A stretch of DNA of 10,107 nucleotides from Nitrospirota bacterium (GCA_029865515.1 JAOUGQ010000096.1:1-10107); one strand, 5' to 3'; shown: positions 1 to 6,454, counted from the stretch's first letter. Notes: generated by a model from the sequence alone, not told the origin. Numbers and translations are program-made.

Positions 1-392
1 AGGATGGAAAAGACTACAATGCCTACGGCATAATTTCCCCCGACCACAAATTCGCCAAACACGCGAATGACTTCACCTGCGGCGGCGGGGCCTTGATTGC
101 CATGCATCAAAATCGCCCGGGTCGAGGCAATATTCAACGCCAGCCGGAATAACGTGGTGAGCAACACCACAGAAGGGAAAACGGAAAATTCCGCGGGTCG
201 ACCGGCATGCATGGTTACCAGCAGAATCAACACGGCCAGGGTAATGCTAAACGACAAAAAGAGGTCCAAGAGAAAGGAGGGCAATGGCAGAAGCATCAGA
301 AGCAGCATCCCCACCACGCCGATCGGCAGGAGCACATCCCCGTAATGAGCCGGGGTGAGTTCCTTTCTTAATTTTTGGGAATCAAAGGCCAT
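1..392 (-). CDS. flhA: Flagellar export apparatus protein FlhA, N-terminal part (gene runs off the left edge)
   Basis: FlhA is the large inner-membrane subunit of the flagellar type III export apparatus; it couples proton flow to export and docks chaperone-substrate complexes through a cytoplasmic domain. Only about 130 N-terminal residues are present, in an uninterrupted frame to base 1. I translated it by hand from the ATG at 390-392: a short cytoplasmic start (MAFDSQKLRKELTPAHYGDV), a hydrophobic helix around residues 21-40, a second helix, then the family-typical block containing RPAEFSVFP, TTLFRLALNIASTRAIL and GEFVVGGNYAVGIVVF. The start lies 8 bases after the flhB stop, so it is co-transcribed and probably translationally coupled. 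An out-of-frame ATG at 395-397 precedes it, and the likely Shine-Dalgarno (AGGT) is weak and rather far away. The cytoplasmic domain lies outside the window. Family identity is near certain. Confidence 0.96.
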   Translation of the reverse strand, partial: MAFDSQKLRKELTPAHYGDVLLPIGVVGMLLLMLLPLPSFLLDLFLSFSITLAVLILLVTMHAGRPAEFSVFPSVVLLTTLFRLALNIASTRAILMHGNQGPAAAGEVIRVFGEFVVGGNYAVGIVVFSI

Positions 393-400
393 AGCATCCG

Positions 401-1480
401 TTACCTGTTCTGTTCATGCAGATGGCGTAAGCGATACACATACGCCAACACTTCCGCCGCGGCCTGATACAAGGCACTGGGCACTTCCTGCCCGATTTTC
501 ACCGCCTTATACAAACCTCGAGCCAGACTTCGATTCTCGATAATCGGCACACCCGCATGACGCGCGATTTGCTTAATCTTATCCGCGACAAATCCCGCCC
601 CCTTCGCCACAACCACCGGGGCATCCATTTTTCCTGTTTCATATCTAAGGGCCACGGCCACGTGAGTCGGATTGGTAATGACCACGTCCGCTTTGGGAAC
701 CGCCTGCAACATCCGCTGCCGGGCACGTTCCCGCTGCAAACTGAGCCGGCGCGACCGTATCTGCGGATCACCTTCCACATCCTTGGACTCATCTTTCACT
801 TCCTGCTTGGTCATCTTGAGATCTTCGTTATGCTGCCACCGTTGATAGATGAAATCGATGATCGCCAATAGGAGCAACGCCCCGCCGACCGACCATACAA
901 TTTTTTCCACAAGGCCCCACGCTCCACTAAACGCATCTCTCAACCCAAAAAGGGGAAGCTGAAGAATCGCCGGCAGCGATTGAGACAGAATGAGATAGAC
1001 GATTCCCCCCACTCCCGCCACCTTCAGGATCGACTTGATGAGGTCCACCACTCCTTTCCAGGAAAAAATTCGCTTCAGCCCGTTGGCGGGATTCAATTTG
1101 GACGCCTTGGGCTTCAAGGCCTGCTCAACCCACAACGGCCCCGTTTGCAGGAAAATCGCCACAAAGGCGAACGCGCCGATTAACAGACCGAAAGGAATGA
1201 GCGGGACAAAGGCTTGATTGGTAATGTCCAACAACAAAGTATAGGTGGAATGCGCGTCCAACTGGAGTGTTCCCGCCTGTGCCAGCCAATTTCGATAATG
1301 CGTATGGAATTGCATAATGGCTTGAGGCGCCCAGAGAGAAATCAGCCCGACCCCGCCTAATAAGACAAACAGCGAGGGCAATTCCCTCGTCATCGCCACT
1401 TGCCCTTTGCGACGAGCCTCCGCTAAGCGCTTACTACTCGGTTGCTCTGTTTTGTCCGCTCCGTCTTTATTCTCAGCCAT
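401..1480 (-). CDS. flhB: Flagellar export apparatus protein FlhB (autocleaving substrate-specificity switch)
   Basis: FlhB is the export-gate protein that switches secretion from rod/hook to filament substrates, with FliK as its trigger. The product is 359 residues, normal for the family. It begins MAENKDGADKTEQPSSKRLAEARRKGQVA, the usual Lys/Arg-rich N-terminus with the TEQPS...R..EARRKG signature. Four hydrophobic segments follow in the first 210 residues or so, then a charged cytoplasmic linker. The autocleavage motif NPTH lies at residues 270-273, where family members cut between N and P. The C-terminus has conserved GVPIIENRSLAR and AEVLAYVYRL. The frame is open 16 codons further upstream, but I chose the ATG at 1478-1480: the homologous N-terminus begins there and AGGA sits 8 bases before it. 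This start overlaps the fliR end by 8 bases, indicating coupling. Confidence 0.97.
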   Translation of the reverse strand: MAENKDGADKTEQPSSKRLAEARRKGQVAMTRELPSLFVLLGGVGLISLWAPQAIMQFHTHYRNWLAQAGTLQLDAHSTYTLLLDITNQAFVPLIPFGLLIGAFAFVAIFLQTGPLWVEQALKPKASKLNPANGLKRIFSWKGVVDLIKSILKVAGVGGIVYLILSQSLPAILQLPLFGLRDAFSGAWGLVEKIVWSVGGALLLLAIIDFIYQRWQHNEDLKMTKQEVKDESKDVEGDPQIRSRRLSLQRERARQRMLQAVPKADVVITNPTHVAVALRYETGKMDAPVVVAKGAGFVADKIKQIARHAGVPIIENRSLARGLYKAVKIGQEVPSALYQAAAEVLAYVYRLRHLHEQNR

Positions 1481-2258
1481 GTCCCAATTCCTGCAACAGT
1501 TCCCACAGTATTGACTCCATTCCGACAATGGAGTCCTGAAACACCAAGGCGATGAACGGCAAGCCCAGTCCTAACACCAACAGTCCCATGGCAATGGTAA
1601 TGGGAAAACTGGTCAGCATAATGTTCATTTGGGGAACAAGCCGACCGAGTAGGCCCATCGTGATATGGATCAGAAATGTGGCGGCCATCACCGGAAAGGC
1701 CAACTTCAATCCGGTGTCGTACGTCCGTTGAATCAACCCGGTCACATCAGTCAGAAGCGGAGCGCCCAAATGCGCCCCAAATGGCGGGATCAACTGAAAA
1801 CTACTGCCCAAAGCCAACAGAACCAAATGATGCCCATCAACTTGAAAGTACAGTAGGGTCGCGAGAATGGTCAGTAATTGTCCGAATACCGGTGTTTCCA
1901 CTTGAGTGACAGGGTCCAACACTCCGGCCATAGCAAACCCCACCTGAAAGCCCATCACACTCCCCGCCAGTTCCACCGCAGTCATAATAAGTCGCATGGC
2001 CAAACCTAAGACCAGCCCGACCAACAGTTCAGCGCCCAACACGAGCACCAGATTGCCAGGCTCCAACCAATTAGGAGGCAGGGTAAACGTCACCACGGGG
2101 GTCAGCAGGACGGCGATAATGACGGCCATGCCGAGTTTGATGCGAGTGGGAACCGATACGCCCCCTAGAAGCGGCAGGGCTGACAAAATGACGGCCGTGC
2201 GCACGAGCACGACTAAGAATTGCCAAATCTGCTGAATCGCGAAATCCCATTGAAGCAC
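1473..2258 (-). CDS. fliR: Flagellar export gate protein FliR
   Basis: FliR is a polytopic inner-membrane protein which, with FliP and FliQ, builds the helical export gate of the flagellar type III system. The product has 261 residues, the family's usual size, with about six hydrophobic segments. Recognisable parts are an N-terminal helix with LVRTAVILSALPLLGG, the loop segment VPTRIKLGMAVIIAVLL, the central EVLVGLVLG-like stretch (seen as ELLVGLVLGLAMRLI), the pattern GFAMAGVLDPVTQVETPVFGQ, and a C-terminal segment MGLLGRLVPQMNIMLTSFPI that is highly typical of FliR. The start is a GTG at 2256-2258; an in-frame stop lies two codons upstream, so no longer form is possible. No strong Shine-Dalgarno is visible. 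The 3' end overlaps flhB. The gap to fliQ is 48 bases. Confidence 0.97.
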   Translation of the reverse strand: MLQWDFAIQQIWQFLVVLVRTAVILSALPLLGGVSVPTRIKLGMAVIIAVLLTPVVTFTLPPNWLEPGNLVLVLGAELLVGLVLGLAMRLIMTAVELAGSVMGFQVGFAMAGVLDPVTQVETPVFGQLLTILATLLYFQVDGHHLVLLALGSSFQLIPPFGAHLGAPLLTDVTGLIQRTYDTGLKLAFPVMAATFLIHITMGLLGRLVPQMNIMLTSFPITIAMGLLVLGLGLPFIALVFQDSIVGMESILWELLQELGHG

Positions 2259-2306
2259 CGGTTACCAGGCATCTTTCTCACACATGTCCACAAAGGGCTC
2301 CCGCAA

Positions 2307-2576
2307 TCATCGCGCAAATTCAGGAATACTCAGCCAGGTATTGGTCATAAATCCGACAAGAATTTGCAGCATCCAGGGAAACATGAAAAGGAGCACCACA
2401 AACATGGTGGCAATTTTTGGCAAAAAGGTGAGGGTCATTTCGTTAATTTGGGTCATGGCTTGAAAGGCACTCACGCAGAGTCCCACCACTAAGCTGAGAC
2501 CCAACATCGGACCGGCAACTAACAAAATAGTCGTAATGGCCTCCTGGCCGATTTCCATCACACTTTCCGGTGTCAT
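2307..2576 (-). CDS. fliQ: Flagellar export gate protein FliQ
   Basis: FliQ is a small two-helix membrane protein that packs around the FliP-FliR core of the flagellar export gate. It has 89 residues, exactly the family's size. Two hydrophobic helices are evident (about residues 15-36 and 50-76), joined by the conserved loop with FQAMTQINEMTLTFLPK; that Q-x-I/N-E-x-T-L-T/S-F-x-P-K loop is the family signature. The start is ATG at 2574-2576. Upstream on the coding strand are AAGGG and GTGAGG, the latter only two bases from the start, so the AAGGG seven bases away may be the working Shine-Dalgarno. It lies between fliP (122 bases upstream) and fliR in the standard fliPQR order. Confidence 0.97.
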   Translation of the reverse strand: MTPESVMEIGQEAITTILLVAGPMLGLSLVVGLCVSAFQAMTQINEMTLTFLPKIATMFVVLLFMFPWMLQILVGFMTNTWLSIPEFAR

Positions 2577-2598
2577 GTCCTCACCCTTTTCTGCCTCG

Positions 2599-2619
2599 CC
2601 GTGAACCGTGAACCGTCAG
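2599..2619 (-). repeat. Three tandem 7-base units (CCGTGAA, CCGTGAA, CCGTCAG) in the fliP-fliQ gap
   Basis: Plus-strand bases 2599-2605 and 2606-2612 are identical CCGTGAA units, and 2613-2619 is the variant CCGTCAG. The unit differs from the CGTRAGG heptamers elsewhere but has the same period of seven and shares the spacer with one such array (2664-2691). No gene covers the site. Its function, if any, is unknown. Confidence 0.65.
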
Positions 2620-2663
2620 GAGAACCGCTTCATTCTTGGCCATAGGCTCTACTCTCTCCTGCA

Positions 2664-2691
2664 TCCCACCCCTTACTCCTCACTCCTCACG
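2664..2691 (-). repeat. Heptamer array downstream of fliP
   Basis: Read on the coding strand, the four units are CGTGAGG (2685-2691), AGTGAGG (2678-2684), AGTAAGG (2671-2677) and the decayed GGTGGGA (2664-2670). The array begins 7 bases after the fliP stop codon. The units match the arrays after fliN, fliL and fliK in period and consensus. They contain strings resembling Shine-Dalgarno sequence (AAGG, GAGG), although fliQ starts about 90 bases further on. Confidence 0.75.
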
Positions 2692-2698
2692 TTTTTTC

Positions 2699-3478
2699 TT
2701 ATTGAAAGCTGTTCATCAACGATCCCACCACCAGAAACCATCCATCAGCCAACACAAACAACACCAGCTTGAACGGCAACGAGATCATGATCGGTGGCAA
2801 CATCATCATCCCCATGGACATCAAAATGCTGGCAACAATCATATCGATCACCAAAAACGGCACGTAGATCAGAAACCCGATTTGAAACGCCGTCCGTAAT
2901 TCACTGGTCACAAAGGCCGGTACCAGGACATGCAAAGGCACATCGTGTGGTGTTTGGGGAAGAGTAATTTTTCCCATCTCCACAAACAGGGTTAAATCCT
3001 TTTCCCGTACTTGTTTCAGCATGAAGGTACGAAGAGGTTCGATGGCCCGCTCTAGGGCCACTTCCTGTGTCACCTGCTTTTCCAGTAAAGGATTGAGTGC
3101 CTCCACGCGGATTTGCTCCCACACCGGTGCCATGATAAACAGGGTCAAAAACATGGCCAATCCGATCATCACTTGATTCGGTGGCGCATGCAATGTCCCC
3201 AATGCCTGTCGAAGGAGGCCCAATACAATCACCACGCGTGTAAAAGAGGTCACCAGCATCAACAGCGCCGGCGCCACGGTCAACGCCGTCAGGAGAAAAA
3301 GAATGCGAATGCCGAAGGTCCACGGTTCGGTTCCATCCAACCCGGATACCTGTAAACTGATCGAGGGATCTTTGGCGACCTGGGCAAAGACAGCGGTCGC
3401 CGGACCCATAATCAGACTCAGGCCAATCGGAACCGCCAGAACATGCCATCCACGACACCCCTGAAACAATTTGACCAC
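2699..3478 (-). CDS. fliP: Flagellar export gate protein FliP, with cleavable signal peptide
   Basis: FliP forms the pentameric core of the flagellar export gate in the inner membrane. The mature part matches the family strongly: ILFLLTALTVAPALLMLVTSFTRVVIVLGLLRQALGT, PPNQVMIGLAMFLTLFIM, the RxFMLKQVREKDL segment, VPAFVTSELRTAFQIGFLIYVPFLVIDMIVASILMSMGMMMLPP and a C-terminal LPFKLVLFVLADGWFLVVGSL. The frame is open back to 3595, which would overlap fliO by 94 bases. I prefer the GTG at 3476-3478: GAGAGGAG lies 5 bases upstream, and the resulting 259-residue protein begins with a classic signal peptide (basic MVKLFQGCRG, hydrophobic core, VFA-Q cleavage site near residue 32). FliP is known to have a cleaved signal sequence. 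This start leaves a 23-base gap after fliO. Confidence 0.96.
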   Translation of the reverse strand: MVKLFQGCRGWHVLAVPIGLSLIMGPATAVFAQVAKDPSISLQVSGLDGTEPWTFGIRILFLLTALTVAPALLMLVTSFTRVVIVLGLLRQALGTLHAPPNQVMIGLAMFLTLFIMAPVWEQIRVEALNPLLEKQVTQEVALERAIEPLRTFMLKQVREKDLTLFVEMGKITLPQTPHDVPLHVLVPAFVTSELRTAFQIGFLIYVPFLVIDMIVASILMSMGMMMLPPIMISLPFKLVLFVLADGWFLVVGSLMNSFQ

Positions 3479-3483
3479 AAACG

Positions 3484-3491
3484 CTCCTCTC
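3484..3491 (-). promoter_or_regulatory. Ribosome-binding site that fixes the fliP start
   Basis: The coding-strand sequence GAGAGGAG is a strong Shine-Dalgarno match, ending 5 bases before the GTG at 3476-3478. It supports the short, signal-peptide-bearing form of FliP over the 39-residue-longer reading that overlaps fliO. Confidence 0.8.
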
Positions 3492-3501
3492 CACAAGACC
3501 G

Positions 3502-3909
3502 TTACATCCGGTTCGACATCTTGATTGGCTGTTTCGTTATGAATGAACCAGCCACGGTTTTTTCCGATGTCTGCCGATTCCACTGTCCCAGCCACACTCC
3601 TAGCCTCCCGACGACCGGATTGGCAATGGAACGGAGACGATGAATCCGGTCGGCATCCACAATCGTCGTGAGTAAAGTCAACTCCCGGGCGGTCGTCCCC
3701 AACACTAAAACCTCTCCTGCAATTTCAACCAGCATGATCTGCTTGCCGGCACCGACTCGCAGTCCGCCCAGAATGCGCATCACCGGATCCCCGGTCTTTC
3801 CGGGTACTTCCCCGAATGTGCGCCGAACCCAAGCCAATCCCCCAAGGAGTACCACCACAACCAGAGCCAGTGCCCCCGCCATTTTCAATGCTTCATGCGT
3901 CAGATCCAT
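3502..3909 (-). CDS. fliO: Flagellar biosynthesis protein FliO
   Basis: FliO is a bitopic membrane protein that assists assembly of the FliP ring and so the export gate. It is the least conserved gene of the fliOPQR set. The product has 135 residues: a short N-terminus, one membrane helix at about residues 10-27 (rich in Ala, Val, Leu), a basic stop-transfer WVRRTFG, then a cytoplasmic domain with LRVGAGKQIMLVEIAGEVLVLGTTARELTLLTTI. That segment follows the FliO pattern L-x-L-G-x-x-x-x-hydrophobic-V-E-hydrophobic-G-x-x-x-L-hydrophobic-G. The basic, polar tail after about residue 110 is less conserved. The start is ATG at 3907-3909 without a strong Shine-Dalgarno. The position between fliN and fliP agrees with the call. 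Confidence 0.92.
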   Translation of the reverse strand: MDLTHEALKMAGALALVVVVLLGGLAWVRRTFGEVPGKTGDPVMRILGGLRVGAGKQIMLVEIAGEVLVLGTTARELTLLTTIVDADRIHRLRSIANPVVGRLGVWLGQWNRQTSEKTVAGSFITKQPIKMSNRM

Positions 3910-3955
3910 CTTGCTTCGTCAGGCATAACGCGTTTGGCACAAAACGGATCCGCCC

Positions 3956-3983
3956 CCTTACGCCTCACGCCTAATCCCTTACG
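3956..3983 (-). repeat. Heptamer array directly after fliN
   Basis: Coding-strand units are CGTAAGG (3977-3983), GATTAGG (3970-3976), CGTGAGG (3963-3969) and CGTAAGG (3956-3962), in perfect 7-base register. The array begins 3 bases after the fliN stop codon and ends about 46 bases before the fliO start. It is the cleanest of the arrays in this window. Confidence 0.8.
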
Positions 3984-3986
3984 TCC

Positions 3987-4373
3987 TTATCGAAGTTTAT
4001 TCACGCGCTCACTAGGACTGATAACATCAGTCAGACGGATGCCAAATTTCTCATTCACCATCACCACCTCACCGCGCGCGACTAACCGTTCATTCACCAA
4101 CACTTCCAACGGTTCACCCGCCAGTTTATCCAATTCCACAATAGATCCTGGTCCTAATTGCAGCAAATCTTTGATCAGCATGCGGGTGTTCCCCAGCTGC
4201 GCGGAGAGCACCAAGGGAATATCCAAGATCCGATCTAAATTCGGATCTTGAGACCCACCATTGAGTTGTGGCACTTGACTACTGCTTTTTGCAGCTGCTT
4301 CCTGAGCTAAAGCCTCCATCATTTCCTTCTCGGCATCAAACGTTTTCCTATCGACACTGTCTTCTTCACTCAT
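3987..4373 (-). CDS. fliN: Flagellar motor switch protein FliN
   Basis: FliN is the C-ring protein that, with FliM, forms the rotational switch and also captures export complexes. The C-terminal half is a typical SpoA (SPOA/FliMN_C) domain: ILDIPLVLSAQLGNTRMLIKDLLQLGPGSIVELDKLAGEPLEVLVNERLVARGEVVMVNEKFGIRLTDVISP. The N-terminal 45 residues or so are polar, acidic and low complexity, as usual. The frame is open to an ATG at 4398-4400. I chose the internal ATG at 4371-4373 (MSEEDSVDRK, 128 residues) because it has GGAGAT upstream with GGAG 7 bases away, whereas the outer ATG lacks a clear Shine-Dalgarno. The longer form would have 137 residues and cannot be excluded. It sits 61 bases after fliM. 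Confidence 0.96.
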   Translation of the reverse strand: MSEEDSVDRKTFDAEKEMMEALAQEAAAKSSSQVPQLNGGSQDPNLDRILDIPLVLSAQLGNTRMLIKDLLQLGPGSIVELDKLAGEPLEVLVNERLVARGEVVMVNEKFGIRLTDVISPSERVNKLR

Positions 4374-4378
4374 CGTTG

Positions 4379-4384
4379 ATCTCC
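4379..4384 (-). promoter_or_regulatory. Ribosome-binding site for the internal fliN start
   Basis: Coding-strand GGAGAT lies 5 bases before the ATG at 4371-4373. No comparable site stands before the outer in-frame ATG at 4398-4400, so this motif decides the fliN start. Confidence 0.6.
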
Positions 4385-4434
4385 ATGTTTCCACGGTCAT
4401 TGACTGCCCATCGGCTCAAAGCTTCAACAGCCCC

Positions 4435-5424
4435 TTACTCCCTCCCCAGAATGATGTCCTTGATTTGAAACGACTGCATGCCTTTGGTGGTTCCCGGAAA
4501 TCCTAAAAACTTTGGTACCCCTTCCACCAGGGCAGTGAGCGGCTGTGTGGGACATTGATTCAATGCAATCACATCCCCGACCGAAAACTGCATCAATTCC
4601 TCTACCGAGAGTTCCGTTTCTCCCAAACACACCGACACCCTGACGGGAGCTTCCTTGAGGTTGGCAGAAAAGCGTTTTAACCAGCCCAGGTCCGCTTCTA
4701 AAAAATCACTCTGAAAACTCACCTGTAAACGTTCTCGAATTGGCTCCAACATCGCATAGGGAAGGCAGAGGTGAAGGTCTCCAACCGAATTTCCCAATTC
4801 GATGCCCAAGGTGATGACGATGACAATATCCGCCGGCAACACGATGGAGGCCAGCTGGGGGTTCATTTCCGCGCGAACCGCATTGATGGCAAGTTTCTGA
4901 ACCGGTTCCCAGGCCTTTTGCAAATTCGCCAACCCCATCAGCATCACCCTTCGCATCACGCGTTGCTCAATAATGGTAAAATCCTGACCTTCCGGCTTCA
5001 CATAGGTCTGCTCTGCGCCTCCGAAAAAATGATCGACGAGTAAATACACCGTGGCTGCGTCAGTGGCGATCATGGCTGAGCCGCGAAGGGGTTCCATGGA
5101 GATGATTTGCAGATAGGCCGGGACGGGAAGACGTTTGGTGAACTCCCCGAACTTCATGACGGTTTGGTTCGTGACCGTCACTTCAACCGCTTTACGAAGA
5201 ATATCACTGAGTGCAACCCGAAAAAGCCGGGAGAATTGCTGGTGTATCACATCCAGCGTCGGCATTCGCCCGCGAACAACCCATTCCTGATTGCCTAAAT
5301 CATACGGAACAGGTCCCTCCTGGCAGTCTTCTTCCCCTTGAGCTTCGGGCTCCGTGTCCACTCCGCCATCGGAGACCCCGCGAAGAAGAGCGTCAACTTC
5401 ATCTTGGCTAAGAATTTTTTCCAT
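4435..5424 (-). CDS. fliM: Flagellar motor switch protein FliM
   Basis: FliM is the C-ring subunit that binds phosphorylated CheY and links FliG to FliN. The N-terminus MEKILSQDEVDALLRG carries the conserved LSQ-x-E-hydrophobic-DALL CheY-binding motif. The middle domain has the expected RP/LEVIHQ-like TLDVIHQQFSRLFR, VPAYLQIISMEPLRGSAM and DHFFGG blocks, and a C-terminal SpoA domain follows (residues about 255-329) with VGDVIALNQ and GFPGTTKGMQSFQI. The frame also allows a GTG at 5437-5439 adding MSQPI. I prefer the ATG at 5422-5424 because family members usually start two to five residues before ILSQ; neither start has a recognisable Shine-Dalgarno. The protein has 329 residues, normal for FliM. 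It follows fliL after 73 bases of heptamer-bearing spacer. Confidence 0.97.
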   Translation of the reverse strand: MEKILSQDEVDALLRGVSDGGVDTEPEAQGEEDCQEGPVPYDLGNQEWVVRGRMPTLDVIHQQFSRLFRVALSDILRKAVEVTVTNQTVMKFGEFTKRLPVPAYLQIISMEPLRGSAMIATDAATVYLLVDHFFGGAEQTYVKPEGQDFTIIEQRVMRRVMLMGLANLQKAWEPVQKLAINAVRAEMNPQLASIVLPADIVIVITLGIELGNSVGDLHLCLPYAMLEPIRERLQVSFQSDFLEADLGWLKRFSANLKEAPVRVSVCLGETELSVEELMQFSVGDVIALNQCPTQPLTALVEGVPKFLGFPGTTKGMQSFQIKDIILGRE

Positions 5425-5464
5425 AATTGGCTGTGACACAAAACGACGAGCAATACGGTCTCTT

Positions 5465-5485
5465 CTTGACGCCTTACGCCTCAGG
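5465..5485 (-). repeat. Heptamer units and small hairpin between fliL and fliM
   Basis: Coding-strand units are CCTGAGG (5479-5485), CGTAAGG (5472-5478) and CGTCAAG (5465-5471), about 12 bases after the fliL stop. They overlap an inverted repeat at 5473-5491 (arms of 8 bases with one mismatch, 3-base loop). There is no T-tract, so it does not look like an intrinsic terminator. The array is more decayed than those after fliN and fliP. Confidence 0.55.
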
Positions 5486-5497
5486 CGTTAGCCTTCC

Positions 5498-5992
5498 TTA
5501 CTGAATAATAAAGTCAGTGAAGAAGACGTTGGCGATTTTCCCCTTACTCATCACTCCATTAACCCGGGTCATGATTTCTTCTCGAACCCGCCGTTTCCCG
5601 TTCACCGTTCTCAATATTTGAGATTCTTTGCTGCTCAGCAATACCAATAAGGCATCACGAATAGCGGGAACTTTGTTTTGGAAATCCGTTTTTTCTTCAG
5701 GTCTGTCCAGCTCTAATTTGATGCTCACTTTTAAAAATCTCAGCTCATCGCGATCTGCCAAATTAAGAAGGAAGGGCTCTAATTCCATGATAGGCCCCGG
5801 CTCTTCATGAGCTCCCTCGGCTTTGGCCTGTTCTTCGTGCGTATTCGGGTTCTCGTCTTTGCCCCCCATGAAAAACCAGGCCGCGCCTCCTCCTCCGCCG
5901 AGAAGAAGGATTCCCACCAGGATCAACAGAATCATTTTCTTTCCTGACCCTGTTTTAACGGACGCAACCTCTGTGGCATTTTCTTCAGCCAT
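5498..5992 (-). CDS. fliL: Flagellar basal body-associated protein FliL
   Basis: FliL is a single-pass inner-membrane protein around the stator units that affects torque and stator retention. The product has 164 residues: a short cytoplasmic tail, a membrane helix at about residues 20-42 with a Gly run, then an acidic linker (residues 45-67) and the periplasmic FliL domain. That domain begins with PIMELEPFLLNLAD, continues with RFLKVSIKLEL, and ends with VNGVMSKGKIANVFFTDFIIQ, the very typical FliL C-terminus. The ATG at 5990-5992 is preceded at 7 bases by GAGG, part of a GTGAGG string. It is the first gene after the sigma-54 type promoter and probably leads the fliL-to-flhA operon. Confidence 0.96.
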   Translation of the reverse strand: MAEENATEVASVKTGSGKKMILLILVGILLLGGGGGAAWFFMGGKDENPNTHEEQAKAEGAHEEPGPIMELEPFLLNLADRDELRFLKVSIKLELDRPEEKTDFQNKVPAIRDALLVLLSSKESQILRTVNGKRRVREEIMTRVNGVMSKGKIANVFFTDFIIQ

Positions 5993-6048
5993 ACATGAAC
6001 CTCACACGCTAAAATTTTATTGGGCCATCACGTTCCTCTTCCCAGATC

Positions 6049-6064
6049 AGCAACCTTTGTGCCA
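6049..6064 (-). promoter_or_regulatory. Sigma-54 (RpoN) type promoter before fliL
   Basis: The coding strand reads TGGCACAAAGGTTGCT. This fits the sigma-54 consensus TGGCACG-N4-TTGCW at all defined positions but one (A for the G after TGGCAC), with exactly 10 bases between the -24 GG and the -12 GC. Transcription would start near 6038, giving a leader of about 46 bases before the fliL ATG. It lies downstream of the flgE terminator, where a new transcription start is needed. Sigma-54 control of middle flagellar genes is established in many Gram-negative bacteria. Use in this organism is inferred. Confidence 0.8.
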
Positions 6065-6392
6065 CTCCATTTTTCTACTTAGGCACACGTGCCCAAGAAC
6101 CCTCAACCGGTTGTATTTTAATGTGTTTCTGCCATTGTCTTTCGTCACAAACCCTTTTCCCCTGAACGGGAAAAGATCCTCGGTTTCGTCACTTTCCTGG
6201 CATTCCGCAGGAACCTTTGACACGTCCATCACTGATTTCGCACTATTTTTCCATGGGCATAATCTGCCTATTCCCCTCCATACGTTTCCGGATTCCCCCG
6301 AGAACATTCTGTGGACCTGTTACAGTCTTATTTCTATCTTTTCTCCGATCCTCATTGAGCCGGAAACCTTTCCTTAATGACCCCCCAGGCAT
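6065..6392. other. Non-coding stretch upstream of the fliL promoter
   Basis: About 330 bases lie between the flgE terminator and the sigma-54 promoter. Open frames on both strands here (for example 6047-6307 on the minus strand) show no recognisable family and no good Shine-Dalgarno, and the minus-strand one runs through the promoter. The stretch holds small inverted repeats at 6082-6093 (GGCAC-AC-GTGCC) and 6154-6175, and a weaker pair at about 6194-6213 (TTCCTG and CAGGAA). By position it may hold activator sites for the sigma-54 promoter; this is inference only. Confidence 0.5.
6154..6175. repeat. Perfect 8-base inverted repeat in the fliL upstream region
   Basis: CTTTTCCC (6154-6161) and GGGAAAAG (6168-6175) are perfect inverted arms around a 6-base loop, about 100 bases upstream of the sigma-54 element. 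Position and symmetry would suit an enhancer-binding-protein site or a hairpin. No T-tract follows, so it is not a terminator. Function is unproven. Confidence 0.45.
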
Positions 6393-6423
6393 AAAAAAAC
6401 CCAGGCAGGAAAACCTGCCTGGG
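6393..6423 (-). terminator. Rho-independent terminator after flgE
   Basis: On the coding strand a perfect 10-base-pair stem (CCCAGGCAGG / CCTGCCTGGG, plus-strand arms 6400-6409 and 6414-6423) encloses a TTTT loop and is followed at once by seven T residues (6399 down to 6393). It starts 31 bases after the flgE stop. It closes the hook unit and separates it from the fliL operon. Confidence 0.95.
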
Positions 6424-6454
6424 ACCTCCAACCGAGAGAGACACCTACCAGAAT

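Noticed and set aside
2901..3494. A 197-codon minus-strand frame overlapping fliP in another frame
   Set aside because: Shadow of fliP; Gly/Asp/Cys-rich low-quality protein, while the fliP frame matches its family along the whole length.
4265..4283. TGGCAC-like sigma-54 motif on the plus strand
   Set aside because: It lies inside fliN, the GC is two bases off the required spacing, and no plus-strand gene follows.
6047..6307. An 86-codon minus-strand frame between flgE and fliL
   Set aside because: No recognisable family, no good Shine-Dalgarno, composition unlike the neighbours, and it runs through the sigma-54 promoter.
5823..6377. A long plus-strand frame (184 codons) antisense to fliL and across the spacer
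   Set aside because: Its first 170 bases are antisense to a clear fliL gene; the rest is Phe/Pro/Ser-rich, typical of chance frames, with no ribosome-binding site.
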